This document shows, piece by piece, positions 18,894-27,151 of a DNA stretch of 64,000 bases. This DNA is from Flagellimonas alvinocaridis (GTDB lineage Bacteria; Bacteroidota; Bacteroidia; Flavobacteriales; Flavobacteriaceae). Each line of letters opens with the position of its first letter. Positions within the stretch are counted from its first letter, which is position 1. The position numbers were made by a program, and so were the translations under genes. The stretch spans positions 1 to 64,000 of the forward strand of contig NZ_SNTZ01000013.1 of NCBI RefSeq assembly GCF_004916895.1. The letters run 5' to 3'. Under the pieces are notes generated by a model. It made no database searches. It saw nothing but the letters and a program-made list of their open reading frames with translations, and was not told where the DNA came from.

Positions 18894-19159
18894 TTTTGAT
18901 TGAATTTTTTGATTGATGATATGCTTATAAGACGGCCCAAATTTCAAATTGTTACAGTCGTTTAGATTTTTTTAGCAAATTGAGACCCCCTTTCAGCCCA
19001 GCTATAGTTGGGGTTTCCACGGGAAGCATCAGTAAAACGCAGGACTCCGAAAGATTGAGGCTTTTCACAAAAAAAGTGAGCATTAATATTTATTTAACAG
19101 TCCTTTTTATTCATTTTTTAGTTCTTTGGCTTTACGGCTATATACAAACCAATGTGAAA

Positions 19160-21658
19160 ATGATCAAAAAACTACTTCCTCAGCTAATCGTTTTATTTGT
19201 TTTATTGGGTGCTTTTCAATCTGCAGAAGCGCAACTTTTCAAAAAGAAAAAAAAGGACACCGAACAAAAAAAAGAAGACAAACCAAAACCGGGGGATATT
19301 CAACCTTATGACAAAGTGATTACCAAAGAGGCCAAAACCGACGAAGGTCTTTTTAGCGTTCATGAAGTAGAGGATAAATATTACTACGAAATTCCAGATT
19401 CACTTTTTAGCAGGGAAATGCTCATGGTGAGTCGTATTTCCAAGACCGCCACCGGAATAGGTTTTGGTGGAGGCAAGATCAACACACAAGTATTACGTTG
19501 GGAAAAGAAACCCAAAAAGGTATTGCTCCGGGTAATTTCCTACGGAAATGTTGCTGCGGACTCATTACCTGTACACGAAGCGGTGGTCAACTCTAATTTT
19601 GAACCCGTACTTTTTGCCTTCGATATAAAGGCATTCAACAAAAAAGATTCCTTGAACCCAGCAACGGTAATTGAGGTTGATCCACTTTTCAGTAAAGATG
19701 TAAATGCTCTTGGCATGCCCGATGGGTATCGCAAGCAGTATAAGATAAGCAGAATGGATGGTGATCGTAGCTTCATCGAATCCATTAAAAGCTACCCATT
19801 GAACATAGAGGCACGCCACGTAAAAACCTACATGGCGGGAGAACCACCCAGCAATCAAAGTACAGGTTCCATTTCTGTAGAGATCAACAATTCCATGATT
19901 CTACTGCCCAAAGAGCCTATGAAACGTAGGTATTTTGATGAACGCGTAGGTTGGTTTGCCAGAGGCCAAGTGGATTATGGTTTGGATGCCCAAGAAAGCA
20001 AGACGGTTCGCTATTTGGATCGTTGGCGCTTGGAAGTGAAAGATGAGGATATTGAAAAATACAAAGCCGGTGAATTGGTGGAGCCCAAAAAACCTATCGT
20101 GTATTATGTGGACCGTGCTACTCCAAAAGAGTGGGTTCCATACATTAAACAGGGTATAGAGGATTGGCAAGTAGCTTTTGAGGAAGCAGGTTTTAAAAAT
20201 GCCATCATTGCCAAAGACCCTCCCACCAAGGAGGAAGACCCAGAATGGTCTCCAGAGGATGTACGTTATTCGGTGGTCCGGTATTTGGCCTCCCCTATCC
20301 CCAACGCCAATGGTCCGCACGTAAGCGACCCTAGGAGCGGGGAGATTTTGGAATCCGACATCAACTGGTACCACAACGTCATGAGTTTATTGCGTAATTG
20401 GTTTTTTGTCCAAACGGCAGCTATCAATCCCAATGCTCGTAGCGTACAGTTCAAAGAAGATATTATGGGTAGACTGATACGCTTCGTTTCTGCCCATGAG
20501 GTGGGACACACCCTTGGACTTCCCCACAACATGGGAAGTAGTGTGGCTTATCCTGTGGATTCACTCCGTTCCGCAAGCTTTACCAAAAAATACGGTACGG
20601 CACCCGCCATCATGGACTATGCCCGATTCAACTACGTGGCCCAGCCGGGTGATGAAGGCGTGGCCCTTATGCCCAATATTGGCATATACGACAAATATGC
20701 CATTCGATGGGGGTACAAGCCTATTTTGGACAAATCGGCCGAAGAAGAAAAACCCATCCTGAACAGTTGGATCAGGGCACATGAGAACGACCCTATGTAC
20801 CGATTTGGACATCAACAAATTGGGGATATCCATGACCCGAGCTCACAAACAGAAGATTTAGGTGACGATGCGGTAAAAGCCAGTTTATACGGTATTGCCA
20901 ATCTTAAGCGTATTGTACCCAATCTTATGGCATGGACCACGGAGGATGGCAAGGATTACGAAGACCTGGAAACCATGTACGGGCAGATCATTGCGCAGTT
21001 CCAAAGATATATGGGGCATGTGTCCAATAATATCGGGGGAGTATACGAATACCACAAAACTGCCGATCAAGAAGGCGCCGTATATACCCATGTAGACCGA
21101 GAACACCAAAAAAATTGCATGGACTTTCTACAAGAGCAGCTCTTTGAAACCCCTGAATGGTTATTGGATCAGAACATTATCAATAAAATCCAATATTCGG
21201 GCTCGGTAGACCGTATCCGTGCCATGCAAGTACGCTACTTGAACACGGTTCTGCATTTGGGCAAATTGGCCCGAATCATAGAAAATGAGACCATCAATGG
21301 CAATAATGCCTATGGGTTATTGGAAATGATGCGTGACCTTCGTAGGGGAATCTGGTCCGAAACCCGAAGTGGAAAGGCTATTGATACGTATAGAAGGAAC
21401 CTTCAGAAAGCCCATATCGATCGTTTGGAATACTTGATGACCGCAGATAATTTGGGTAAGCTTCCTGATTTTGGAGGTTATCAAAAATCGACGGTGGTCA
21501 ATACCAGTCAGTCTGATATTCGTTCCGTGGCCAGGGCCGAACTCAACAATTTGAAAAGCGATATCCGAGGTGGTCTTGGTAGAATTTCAGATACGATGAG
21601 CCGGTACCACCTTCAAGATGCCTTGGAACGCATTGATATGATTTTGGAACCAAAATAG
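19160..21658 (+). CDS. zinc-dependent metalloprotease (DUF5117/DUF5118 type)
   Basis: An 832-residue secreted protein. The start at 19160 gives the signal peptide MIKKLLPQLIVLFVLLGAF to AEAQ; the longer open frame from 18980 adds 60 residues without coding character. A Lys-rich stretch follows (residues 28-45), then a DUF5118-like segment (YYEIPDSLFSREMLMVSRIS), a DUF5117-like domain, and the catalytic domain with the zinc motif HEVGHTLGLPH at residues 446-456 (His446, Glu447, His450, His456) and a downstream Met-turn region (PAIMDYARFNY). Metzincin-like secreted peptidases of this build are frequent in Bacteroidota. Substrate unknown; periplasmic or outer-membrane location expected. Confidence 0.9.
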   Translation: MIKKLLPQLIVLFVLLGAFQSAEAQLFKKKKKDTEQKKEDKPKPGDIQPYDKVITKEAKTDEGLFSVHEVEDKYYYEIPDSLFSREMLMVSRISKTATGIGFGGGKINTQVLRWEKKPKKVLLRVISYGNVAADSLPVHEAVVNSNFEPVLFAFDIKAFNKKDSLNPATVIEVDPLFSKDVNALGMPDGYRKQYKISRMDGDRSFIESIKSYPLNIEARHVKTYMAGEPPSNQSTGSISVEINNSMILLPKEPMKRRYFDERVGWFARGQVDYGLDAQESKTVRYLDRWRLEVKDEDIEKYKAGELVEPKKPIVYYVDRATPKEWVPYIKQGIEDWQVAFEEAGFKNAIIAKDPPTKEEDPEWSPEDVRYSVVRYLASPIPNANGPHVSDPRSGEILESDINWYHNVMSLLRNWFFVQTAAINPNARSVQFKEDIMGRLIRFVSAHEVGHTLGLPHNMGSSVAYPVDSLRSASFTKKYGTAPAIMDYARFNYVAQPGDEGVALMPNIGIYDKYAIRWGYKPILDKSAEEEKPILNSWIRAHENDPMYRFGHQQIGDIHDPSSQTEDLGDDAVKASLYGIANLKRIVPNLMAWTTEDGKDYEDLETMYGQIIAQFQRYMGHVSNNIGGVYEYHKTADQEGAVYTHVDREHQKNCMDFLQEQLFETPEWLLDQNIINKIQYSGSVDRIRAMQVRYLNTVLHLGKLARIIENETINGNNAYGLLEMMRDLRRGIWSETRSGKAIDTYRRNLQKAHIDRLEYLMTADNLGKLPDFGGYQKSTVVNTSQSDIRSVARAELNNLKSDIRGGLGRISDTMSRYHLQDALERIDMILEPK

Positions 21659-21834
21659 CCGCAATCTTTTTGTAAGAATTTACTTTGGAAATGGGTTCTT
21701 GAGAGGTAAACTGTCCATTTTATCGGTTATACCATACATTTCATCCCGTTCACATCTAAAACGAGGCGTTTCGCAACATATCATGGAGTTTGATATTTGG
21801 ATTAACTACTTTAGTAGTCCCAAATCTCAAAATC

Positions 21835-22023
21835 ATGACCTACAAAACAAAAAGCCTTATCTATTTTTCGTGCTTTGTAGTTGCCTCCTTGATGTACTAC
21901 CAAATTGAGCAACAAGACGAGTTCCAAGAGCACATTAATTCCGAAACCTTCGTAGAGGCAGAGTTCCAGGATGAAATGGAACCTGAAAACCCACAACTTG
22001 ATTTTGAGGAAGATCAAAAGTGA
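21835..22023 (+). CDS. small membrane-anchored acidic protein
   Basis: A 62-residue ORF: a short basic start (MTYKTKS), one hydrophobic helix (LIYFSCFVVASLMYYQ) and a strongly acidic tail rich in Glu, Asp and Gln (EPENPQLDFEEDQK). The layout is that of a small single-pass membrane protein with the tail outside. No family recognised. The start at 21835 is chosen over 21790 because it gives the normal basic-hydrophobic order. It precedes the Spy/CpxP-like gene by about 100 bp. Confidence 0.5.
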   Translation: MTYKTKSLIYFSCFVVASLMYYQIEQQDEFQEHINSETFVEAEFQDEMEPENPQLDFEEDQK

Positions 22024-22129
22024 TTTCCCTTTGACCCACTACTGTTAAAAGCTTCACAATTGTTGTTTTAGTGATTAAACCATGGAACAAAACCTTTGTC
22101 CAAGGAACAAATCATTAAAATTTAAACAT

Positions 22130-22576
22130 ATGAAACGATTCGCAGTATTGATGGCACTATTGGTAAGCCTTGGTGCCATGGCGCAAAAGCAAAATGGTCA
22201 TAAAATGCACAAAGGCCCTAAAATGGACATGACTCCAGAACAGATGGCCACGCTCCAGACCAAAAAAATGACATTGGCCCTTGATTTGACCAATGCCCAG
22301 CAACAAAAGGTCATGAAAATACATCTGGATGAGGCACAGTTCAGAAAAGCCAAGTGGGAAGAAATGAAAGCCAAAAAAGAAAGTGGCGAATGGACAAAAC
22401 CCACTTCCGATGAGCGGTTTGAAATGGAAAACGCCCGATTGGACCGTCAAATCGCTCATCAGGAAAAAATGAAAGAGGTATTGAACGATGACCAATACCA
22501 AACCTGGAAGAAAATGAGAAAACATAAAGCCATGCATGGCAAAAAGAAAATGCAGGAGAGAGGAAGAAGAGGATAG
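22130..22576 (+). CDS. Spy/CpxP-like periplasmic protein
   Basis: A 148-residue protein with signal peptide (MKRFAVLMALLVSLGAMAQ) and a helical, Met/Lys/His-rich body: MTPEQMATLQTKKMTLALDL, then LTNAQQQKVMKIHLDEAQ, and a C-terminal helix LNDDQYQTWKKMRK. The paired LT-x-x-QQ and LNDDQY-x-x-W segments are like the LTxxQ motifs of Spy/CpxP-type periplasmic chaperones (DUF4890-like in Bacteroidota). The start at 22130 begins the signal peptide; the frame is open upstream to 22082. The basic His/Met-rich tail may bind metals. Likely an envelope-stress or metal-response protein (inference from family). Confidence 0.72.
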   Translation: MKRFAVLMALLVSLGAMAQKQNGHKMHKGPKMDMTPEQMATLQTKKMTLALDLTNAQQQKVMKIHLDEAQFRKAKWEEMKAKKESGEWTKPTSDERFEMENARLDRQIAHQEKMKEVLNDDQYQTWKKMRKHKAMHGKKKMQERGRRG

Positions 22577-22596
22577 TGTTTTTTGTTGATTTTTTA

Positions 22597-22625
22597 GAAG
22601 CCGTGCCTGCCATGGACGCGGCTTC
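22597..22625 (+). terminator. hairpin after the Spy-like gene
   Basis: GAAGCCG and CGGCTTC flank a 15-base loop about 20 bases after the stop. The following T tract is weak (TCTGTTTG), while T-rich DNA precedes it, so its direction is unsure. Confidence 0.5.
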
Positions 22626-22746
22626 TCTGTTTGTATGAATCTGTTCGCCCTTTTCGCATGACCCGTAAACCATTCCCATATTTCTGGCCGTATATATAAA
22701 GACCTCCCTAAGAACTGCCTTAGTCTAATCTTTAAAATTTACAATC

Positions 22747-23562
22747 ATGAAGGCACGTTTTTATATCACACTACTCATTTCCATCTTTACATTTTCTTTC
22801 ATTTTTTCGCAGCACAGCCCTGAGCATGATGGTTTCGGTGAATTTCAACCCGGTCAACAGGTCTATGTCTTTGGCAATGAGGCACAACTGAGGACAGCTC
22901 CGGACACCTCCTCGGACGTTTTACAGAAACTTAAAATCGGGGAATGGGTAAAAATCATTGAAATAACCCCAAATTCTTGGCCTTACAACGGTTTTGATTC
23001 CCCGTTTTACAAAGTAAAGTACAATGAAATGACCGGGTATATCCTTGGTGGACTACTATCCATCCAAAGGAAAACCTTGAAGGGTACCCATTACTATTTT
23101 GCACTTTCCAAACAGGGAAATACTGTGTTTTTGAACATCAGGCATGTGCAGGACGGTACCTATTGGGAAAAAAAGACCCGCTTGGTCCATACCGATTTTA
23201 AGATTTCGGTCTTGGGCGATAAAGGGGTACCCAATTTAGATGGAATCCTTTTTATTGATTATATGTCCAATACCGAGGATAGGGAAAATGGAGGTATTTA
23301 TTTGTTTCCCCACAACCATATGCTCACCGAAGTGGTCCAACTTTCACAAGTTTCAGACACCGGGAGTTCTTATTATTCCGAAAACCTCATCTTTCCAGAT
23401 GATCACGGTGGCATCCCAGATAAAATTTTCTATAAGAAAGAGCAAGGGAAAAACTTGGATGCTTCCTCCAATTGGATACAGACTGCCGTGGAAACCCGTG
23501 AGCTAAGTTGGGTAGATGGTAAACTGATCCCCAAGTACAACGAGAAGGTCCCCAATCTTTGA
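22747..23562 (+). CDS. secreted protein with bacterial SH3 domain
   Basis: A 271-residue protein with signal peptide (MKARFYITLLISIFTFSFIF to SQ) and a bacterial SH3-type domain at about residues 37-105 (VYVFGNEAQLRTAPDTSSDV, then IGEWVKIIE and KVKYNEMTGYILGGLL). The rest, about 110-271, is a beta-rich region of unknown type. SH3-like domains of this class usually bind peptidoglycan or peptides at the wall. It stands just upstream of the satD operator array but is followed by that locus's own promoter, so it is probably a separate unit. Confidence 0.7.
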   Translation: MKARFYITLLISIFTFSFIFSQHSPEHDGFGEFQPGQQVYVFGNEAQLRTAPDTSSDVLQKLKIGEWVKIIEITPNSWPYNGFDSPFYKVKYNEMTGYILGGLLSIQRKTLKGTHYYFALSKQGNTVFLNIRHVQDGTYWEKKTRLVHTDFKISVLGDKGVPNLDGILFIDYMSNTEDRENGGIYLFPHNHMLTEVVQLSQVSDTGSSYYSENLIFPDDHGGIPDKIFYKKEQGKNLDASSNWIQTAVETRELSWVDGKLIPKYNEKVPNL

Positions 23563-23575
23563 TCGGGGTCATTGT

Positions 23576-23666
23576 ACAGATATCTCCCGTTATCTGCCCA
23601 TAAACAGATATTTCAAATTATCTGCTATTTTACAGATATTTTTGCTTATCTGCCAATAAACAGATA
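23576..23666 (+). promoter_or_regulatory. periodic operator array upstream of satD
   Basis: ACAGATA starts at 23576, 23604, 23632 and 23660, and its near-inverse TTATCTG starts at 23590, 23618 and 23646. Both have an exact 28-bp period and are offset by 14 bp, giving seven half-sites CAGATA or TATCTG separated by 8 bp each. The array ends 23 bp before the satD ATG and covers a perfect -7 element. Its regularity indicates cooperative binding of a protein; the HTH domain at the C-terminus of SatD is the obvious candidate (inference). Confidence 0.72.
23637..23644 (+). promoter_or_regulatory. candidate satD -7 element inside the operator array
   Basis: TATTTTTG is a perfect TAnnTTTG and lies between the third ACAGATA and the third TTATCTG. 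Binding to the array would therefore block it. No good -33 element is seen, which would fit an activator-dependent or weak promoter. Confidence 0.5.
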
Positions 23667-23689
23667 TTTTTACATAAACAAAGATCAAA

Positions 23690-24289
23690 ATGGTAGGTAT
23701 TCTTACGGGAGATATCAAAAACTCCACAGACCATAAGACCGCAAAGTGGTTGCCCCTTTTAAAGCAGGCCTTGGACCAATATGGGCATGAACCCCTGCAA
23801 TGGGAAGTCTATCGTGGGGACAGTTTTCAACTACAGACCATTCCAGAGCAGGCCTTGGAAGCTGCAGTGTACATCAAGGCCTGCATAAAACAGATTCGGC
23901 AAATGGATGTCCGGATAGCCATAGGGTTGGGCGAAAAAACCTATGAGGCACAAAAAATTACGGAATCCAATGGGCCGGCCTTTCTATATTCGGGAAAGTG
24001 TTTTGAAAATCTCAAAAAACAGAATCTAGCCATCAAAACAGCGAATGCCCAATTTGATGACCACATCAACTTATTACTGGAATTAGCACTTTTGACCATG
24101 GACAACTGGACCCCGGCCATATCCAAAACAGTGCAAAAGGCAATTGAAAATCCCAAAATGAACCAAAAGGAACTGGCCTCCATATTGAACAAGTCACAAG
24201 GCAACATCAGCGAGGAACTCAACAAGGCCGGATTTGACGAAGTGCAAAAAATGATCCATTTTTATAGAATCCAACTCGCACAACTATGA
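23690..24289 (+). CDS. SatD-family protein with C-terminal helix-turn-helix
   Basis: A 199-residue cytoplasmic protein. The N-terminal region starts MVGILTGDIKNSTDHKTAKW, the conserved SatD opening (TGD-x-x-NS), which resembles the nucleotide-binding start of class III cyclase-like domains; VYRGDSFQL follows at about residue 42. The C-terminal 45 residues form a helix-turn-helix (MNQKELASILNKSQGNISEE). SatD was named from the acid-tolerance locus of Streptococcus mutans; the molecular function is unknown. It overlaps the DUF3307 membrane gene by four bases (ATGA), a conserved pairing. The array upstream suggests that it controls its own operon. Confidence 0.85.
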   Translation: MVGILTGDIKNSTDHKTAKWLPLLKQALDQYGHEPLQWEVYRGDSFQLQTIPEQALEAAVYIKACIKQIRQMDVRIAIGLGEKTYEAQKITESNGPAFLYSGKCFENLKKQNLAIKTANAQFDDHINLLLELALLTMDNWTPAISKTVQKAIENPKMNQKELASILNKSQGNISEELNKAGFDEVQKMIHFYRIQLAQL

Positions 24290-25008
24290 TACTGGCCCTA
24301 AAACTCATACTAGCCCATTTTATCGGGGATTTTGTTCTGCAACCTGCCCATTGGGTAGATGGTAAGCTCCAGCACAAATGGAAGTCCAAATACCTCTATT
24401 GGCATATTGGGGTGCATTTGATCACTTTGTTGGTTCTCCTGCAGTTTCAACATTTGGGGGCCGTTGCCATCATCATTGTCACCCATTACTTCATCGATAT
24501 GGGAAAATTGGCCTTGACCAACGAAAAAAACTTCCGATGGCTCTTTGCAGCAGACCAAACCCTACATCTGGTGGTCCTTGGAATCGTGACACATTGGATA
24601 AGCCCTTTTGAGGTTGATGTCCTCTCCATGATTACAGAACAACATCTCCTCTTGGCCACTTTCTTGGTATTTGTCACTTTTGTGTGCGGTATTCTTATGC
24701 GGATGCTCTTGGCTCCCTACATTGATGAAATTGCACGGGACGATGAATCTGAAGAAGGGGGTTCCCTAAAAAATGCCGGGAAGTATATTGGCATGTTGGA
24801 ACGGCTTTTCGTATTCGGATTCATCCTATTGCAACAATGGGCTGCCATAGGCCTGTTGATTGCGGCCAAGTCCGTGTTCCGTTTTGGCGACCTCAACAAA
24901 GGAAAAAATAGAAAACTTACCGAATATGTCCTCATTGGTACACTATTGAGTTTTGGGTTGGCCATACTATCTGGATTGGCTTATGGTCATTTAAAAGAAT
25001 TGCTCTAA
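24286..25008 (+). CDS. DUF3307-family membrane protein
   Basis: A 240-residue integral membrane protein with about six hydrophobic segments. The N-terminal half carries the DUF3307 pattern: LILAHFIGDFVLQPAHWVDG and, after a second helix, VTHYFIDMGKLAL with conserved His and Asp near residues 66-71. The DUF3307 domain covers about residues 1-125, and the second half is less conserved. The family is found next to SatD in many bacteria, so the two proteins probably work together, a soluble regulator and a membrane partner. Function unknown. Confidence 0.85.
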   Translation: MILALKLILAHFIGDFVLQPAHWVDGKLQHKWKSKYLYWHIGVHLITLLVLLQFQHLGAVAIIIVTHYFIDMGKLALTNEKNFRWLFAADQTLHLVVLGIVTHWISPFEVDVLSMITEQHLLLATFLVFVTFVCGILMRMLLAPYIDEIARDDESEEGGSLKNAGKYIGMLERLFVFGFILLQQWAAIGLLIAAKSVFRFGDLNKGKNRKLTEYVLIGTLLSFGLAILSGLAYGHLKELL

Positions 25009-25106
25009 TCAGAAAACAGGCTCTTTGGGTCTGTCTTCCCCTTTTCCTCCTAAAACCAAAATGCTACTTGTCATGATTTTGCTATTTTATGATTTGATTT
25101 CAATAT

Positions 25107-25511
25107 CTATGTATTGACGGTTCTTCCAGATTCAGACTTCACCCTGAAATACCAAAACAGTACGGTGGTGATAATGAATTCCGTCCCTATCAACCAGAAG
25201 CCGGGTGCTGTGAAAAAACTGTAATACGAACCCCCGAACGGAGCCATTAAATAAGGCACCGTGACCAAGGCATCCATCAAGGCGCTGGTCGCGAACAACA
25301 CCATGCCCAGCTTAAGACCATGGGTAGTGCCACTCTTTTGGTAGTACGTCCAGGCTCCAACCCAAACCAAGGGCAGAACAGCCAATGAAAGAATCAGATT
25401 GGCCTGAAAATCCAAATCCTTCATGATGGGAAAGAAATAGGAAAGTAAAAAAATGCTTACCCCTAAAACCCAAATGATAAGTCCGATCAATATTGCTCTA
25501 AAAAATTTCAT
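25107..25511 (-). CDS. DUF5367-family membrane protein
   Basis: A 134-residue protein with four hydrophobic segments: MKFFRAILIGLIIWVLGVSI, then LILSLAVLPLVWVGAWTYY, LGMVLFATSALMDALVTVPY, and a last helix through PGFWLIGTEFIITTVLF. The order and the ALMDA-x-VTVP segment resemble DUF5367. The start at 25511 begins the first helix with basic residues; ten further residues upstream are open but not membrane-like. Transcribed after the AraC regulator in the same direction, 130 bp downstream of it. Function unknown. Confidence 0.6.
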   Translation of the reverse strand: MKFFRAILIGLIIWVLGVSIFLLSYFFPIMKDLDFQANLILSLAVLPLVWVGAWTYYQKSGTTHGLKLGMVLFATSALMDALVTVPYLMAPFGGSYYSFFTAPGFWLIGTEFIITTVLFWYFRVKSESGRTVNT

Positions 25512-25640
25512 CTTGCTATGGCTTTTTTGATTACGGGGCAAAACTAGAGCAGTACTTTATGGCCCACTTGTTCCAAAAGCAGTATGATTTGTTTGAAAAG
25601 GATTATGATGAAAAAAGGCGTGTTTTAGCAGTACAGCCTA

Positions 25641-26498
25641 CTATTTCCGAATCTCGCTGGGCCGAAATCCATATTTTTTTGAAAATGCATTGGAAAAGGA
25701 ACTCAGGCTATCATACCCTACCTGCCATGCAGTTTCTTGTACCGTAATATCTTGGTTTCGCAGCAACTCATGTGCCCTTTCCATCCGCTGGTTTTGAAGG
25801 TATTTGAAGACCGGAACACCAAAGAGTTCCTTGAAATTTTTCTTCAAGTTAAAACTGTTGAGACCGATTTCCCTCGAAAGTTCGGTAAGGGATGGAGGAT
25901 TCTCCAGTTGGGCAGAAAGGATTTCCTTGGCCTGGAAAAGTTTTTCCTGTTCGGTTTTTTTGATGGAAGGCTGGTCCATCTGTGCCAGTTGTCCAAAAAA
26001 GTGCGACAGCAAGGCCGTCATCTGGCTCCGGAAGAACATCATCTTGGTCTTCCCTTCATAGGTATTATGAAAAACACCATCCACAATGGACTGCATGGCA
26101 GGGGTCATCAAAAAATGGGGACCTTCCACATAATGGTCACTGGGGTTAACCAGTTCGTTCAACATACTTGAGAACAGTTCCCCTTCCTGATTGGGCAGCT
26201 TTTCAAGGTTTCTGGGCGAAGTGGCAATTACGATACATTCCAGCGGTTTGTCCGCATGGACGGTATGCTCAAATTGCACATTTTCATCCGCATAAAAAGA
26301 CAAGGCCAAGCCTTTGGTATTCTGAAAATCCTTCTGCTTTTCCCCATACTTTACAGACAAATCCACATTGCCGGAACCATAGAAGGCCACCGCTATGACG
26401 GGCTCATCAAAGGTGCAGACATCCTTGGTTTCTTTATCTAACCGCGCTTCTTCCACCAAAATGGTAAAGTCGTTGATATCTACAATGTCCCTGGTCAT
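25641..26498 (-). CDS. AraC-family transcriptional regulator
   Basis: A 285-residue regulator. The N-terminal 175 residues form an effector domain and the C-terminal 100 hold two helix-turn-helix units (LTELSREIGLNSFNLKKNFK, then VQETAWQVGYDSLSSFSNAF with KKYGFRPSEIRK). The layout is like PchR-type AraC proteins that sense siderophores or iron-related ligands. The start at 26498 is chosen because the -7 element at 26521-26514 puts the transcript start downstream of the other ATG at 26540. It stands beside an FMN-binding protein, DUF6607, a TonB receptor and HmuY, so it most likely controls this uptake locus. Confidence 0.88.
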   Translation of the reverse strand: MTRDIVDINDFTILVEEARLDKETKDVCTFDEPVIAVAFYGSGNVDLSVKYGEKQKDFQNTKGLALSFYADENVQFEHTVHADKPLECIVIATSPRNLEKLPNQEGELFSSMLNELVNPSDHYVEGPHFLMTPAMQSIVDGVFHNTYEGKTKMMFFRSQMTALLSHFFGQLAQMDQPSIKKTEQEKLFQAKEILSAQLENPPSLTELSREIGLNSFNLKKNFKELFGVPVFKYLQNQRMERAHELLRNQDITVQETAWQVGYDSLSSFSNAFSKKYGFRPSEIRK

Positions 26499-26513
26499 AG
26501 AACTGCCTTTTCC

Positions 26514-26544
26514 CAAAGTTAACCAGAAAGTCAATGACATTCAA
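26514..26544 (-). promoter_or_regulatory. promoter of the AraC regulator gene
   Basis: On the minus strand TTG (26544-26542), a 20-bp spacer and TAACTTTG (26521-26514), a perfect TAnnTTTG. The -33 element abuts the T tract of the upstream terminator. It fixes the AraC start at 26498. Confidence 0.62.
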
Positions 26545-26567
26545 CAAAAAAGCCACCCATAGGTGGC
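26545..26567 (-). terminator. terminator of the FMN-binding protein gene
   Basis: On the minus strand GCCACC, a four-base loop and GGTGGC are followed by six T. It separates the DUF6607/FMN operon from the AraC gene. The hairpin is immediately followed by the AraC promoter. Confidence 0.78.
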
Positions 26568-26596
26568 CATAATTGATCGATCTAAAGTTCACTTGG

Positions 26597-27151
26597 TCAA
26601 AAAGTCATCTTCTCATCCAGGGTTTGCATACTTTCCAAAACTTGGCCCACGGCCAAGGTCATGGATTTTGCCGAAATGGTAGCCCCAGAAATGGCATCGA
26701 TGTCCTCTCCATAAGTCAGGCTCTGTCCTGCTTTCTTGCCAATAAATTGTTTTAACCATCGCTGACTGCCTACTTGCCGTCCGTAATCTTCCCTGTAAAT
26801 CAAGATCTTGGATTTTTTAATGCTCCTATCGGGATTGAACATCACCACATAATCAAAAATATTCTTCATACTTGGTGCCTGCCCCACATAAACATACCCA
26901 ATGGTAGATCCCGCTTCAATGATCTTAAACAGATTTTCACCTCCCAATTCCGAAGGGGTCTGTTCATTCAACCTATTCTCCACAACAATATGCTCCAAAC
27001 TGAAATCAGTAACCTCGTAGGTGGTTTGCACCGCGCTGTCTATTTTCTCTTGGAGTTTTGGCGAAATCTTTTGGGTTCCGAATCCAAAAAGTAAAAAGGC
27101 CGCAATACATGCGGCCCCACTGAGCAACTTAAACTTACTTACCCTCAGCAT
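26597..27151 (-). CDS. secreted FMN-binding protein
   Basis: A 184-residue protein with an N-terminal hydrophobic anchor or signal (LLSGAACIAAFLLFGFG) and an FMN_bind domain. The flavinylation motif SGATISA is at residues 155-161, with Thr158 the expected attachment site for covalent FMN added by ApbE. Such proteins carry electrons across or outside the cytoplasmic membrane, for example to reduce ferric iron. The start overlaps the end of the DUF6607 gene by 17 bases, so the two are translationally linked. The placement next to an HmuY/TonB locus suggests a reductive step in iron or haem use (inference). Confidence 0.85.
   Translation of the reverse strand: MLRVSKFKLLSGAACIAAFLLFGFGTQKISPKLQEKIDSAVQTTYEVTDFSLEHIVVENRLNEQTPSELGGENLFKIIEAGSTIGYVYVGQAPSMKNIFDYVVMFNPDRSIKKSKILIYREDYGRQVGSQRWLKQFIGKKAGQSLTYGEDIDAISGATISAKSMTLAVGQVLESMQTLDEKMTF

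Noticed and set aside
18980..19159. 60-residue N-terminal extension of the metalloprotease
   Set aside because: The signal peptide begins at 19160. The extension has no coding character and lies in the upstream region.
23576..23666. CRISPR-like repeat with 28-bp period
   Set aside because: The repeat units are only 7 bp with alternating orientation, no unique spacers of 30 bp, and no cas genes nearby. It is an operator array.
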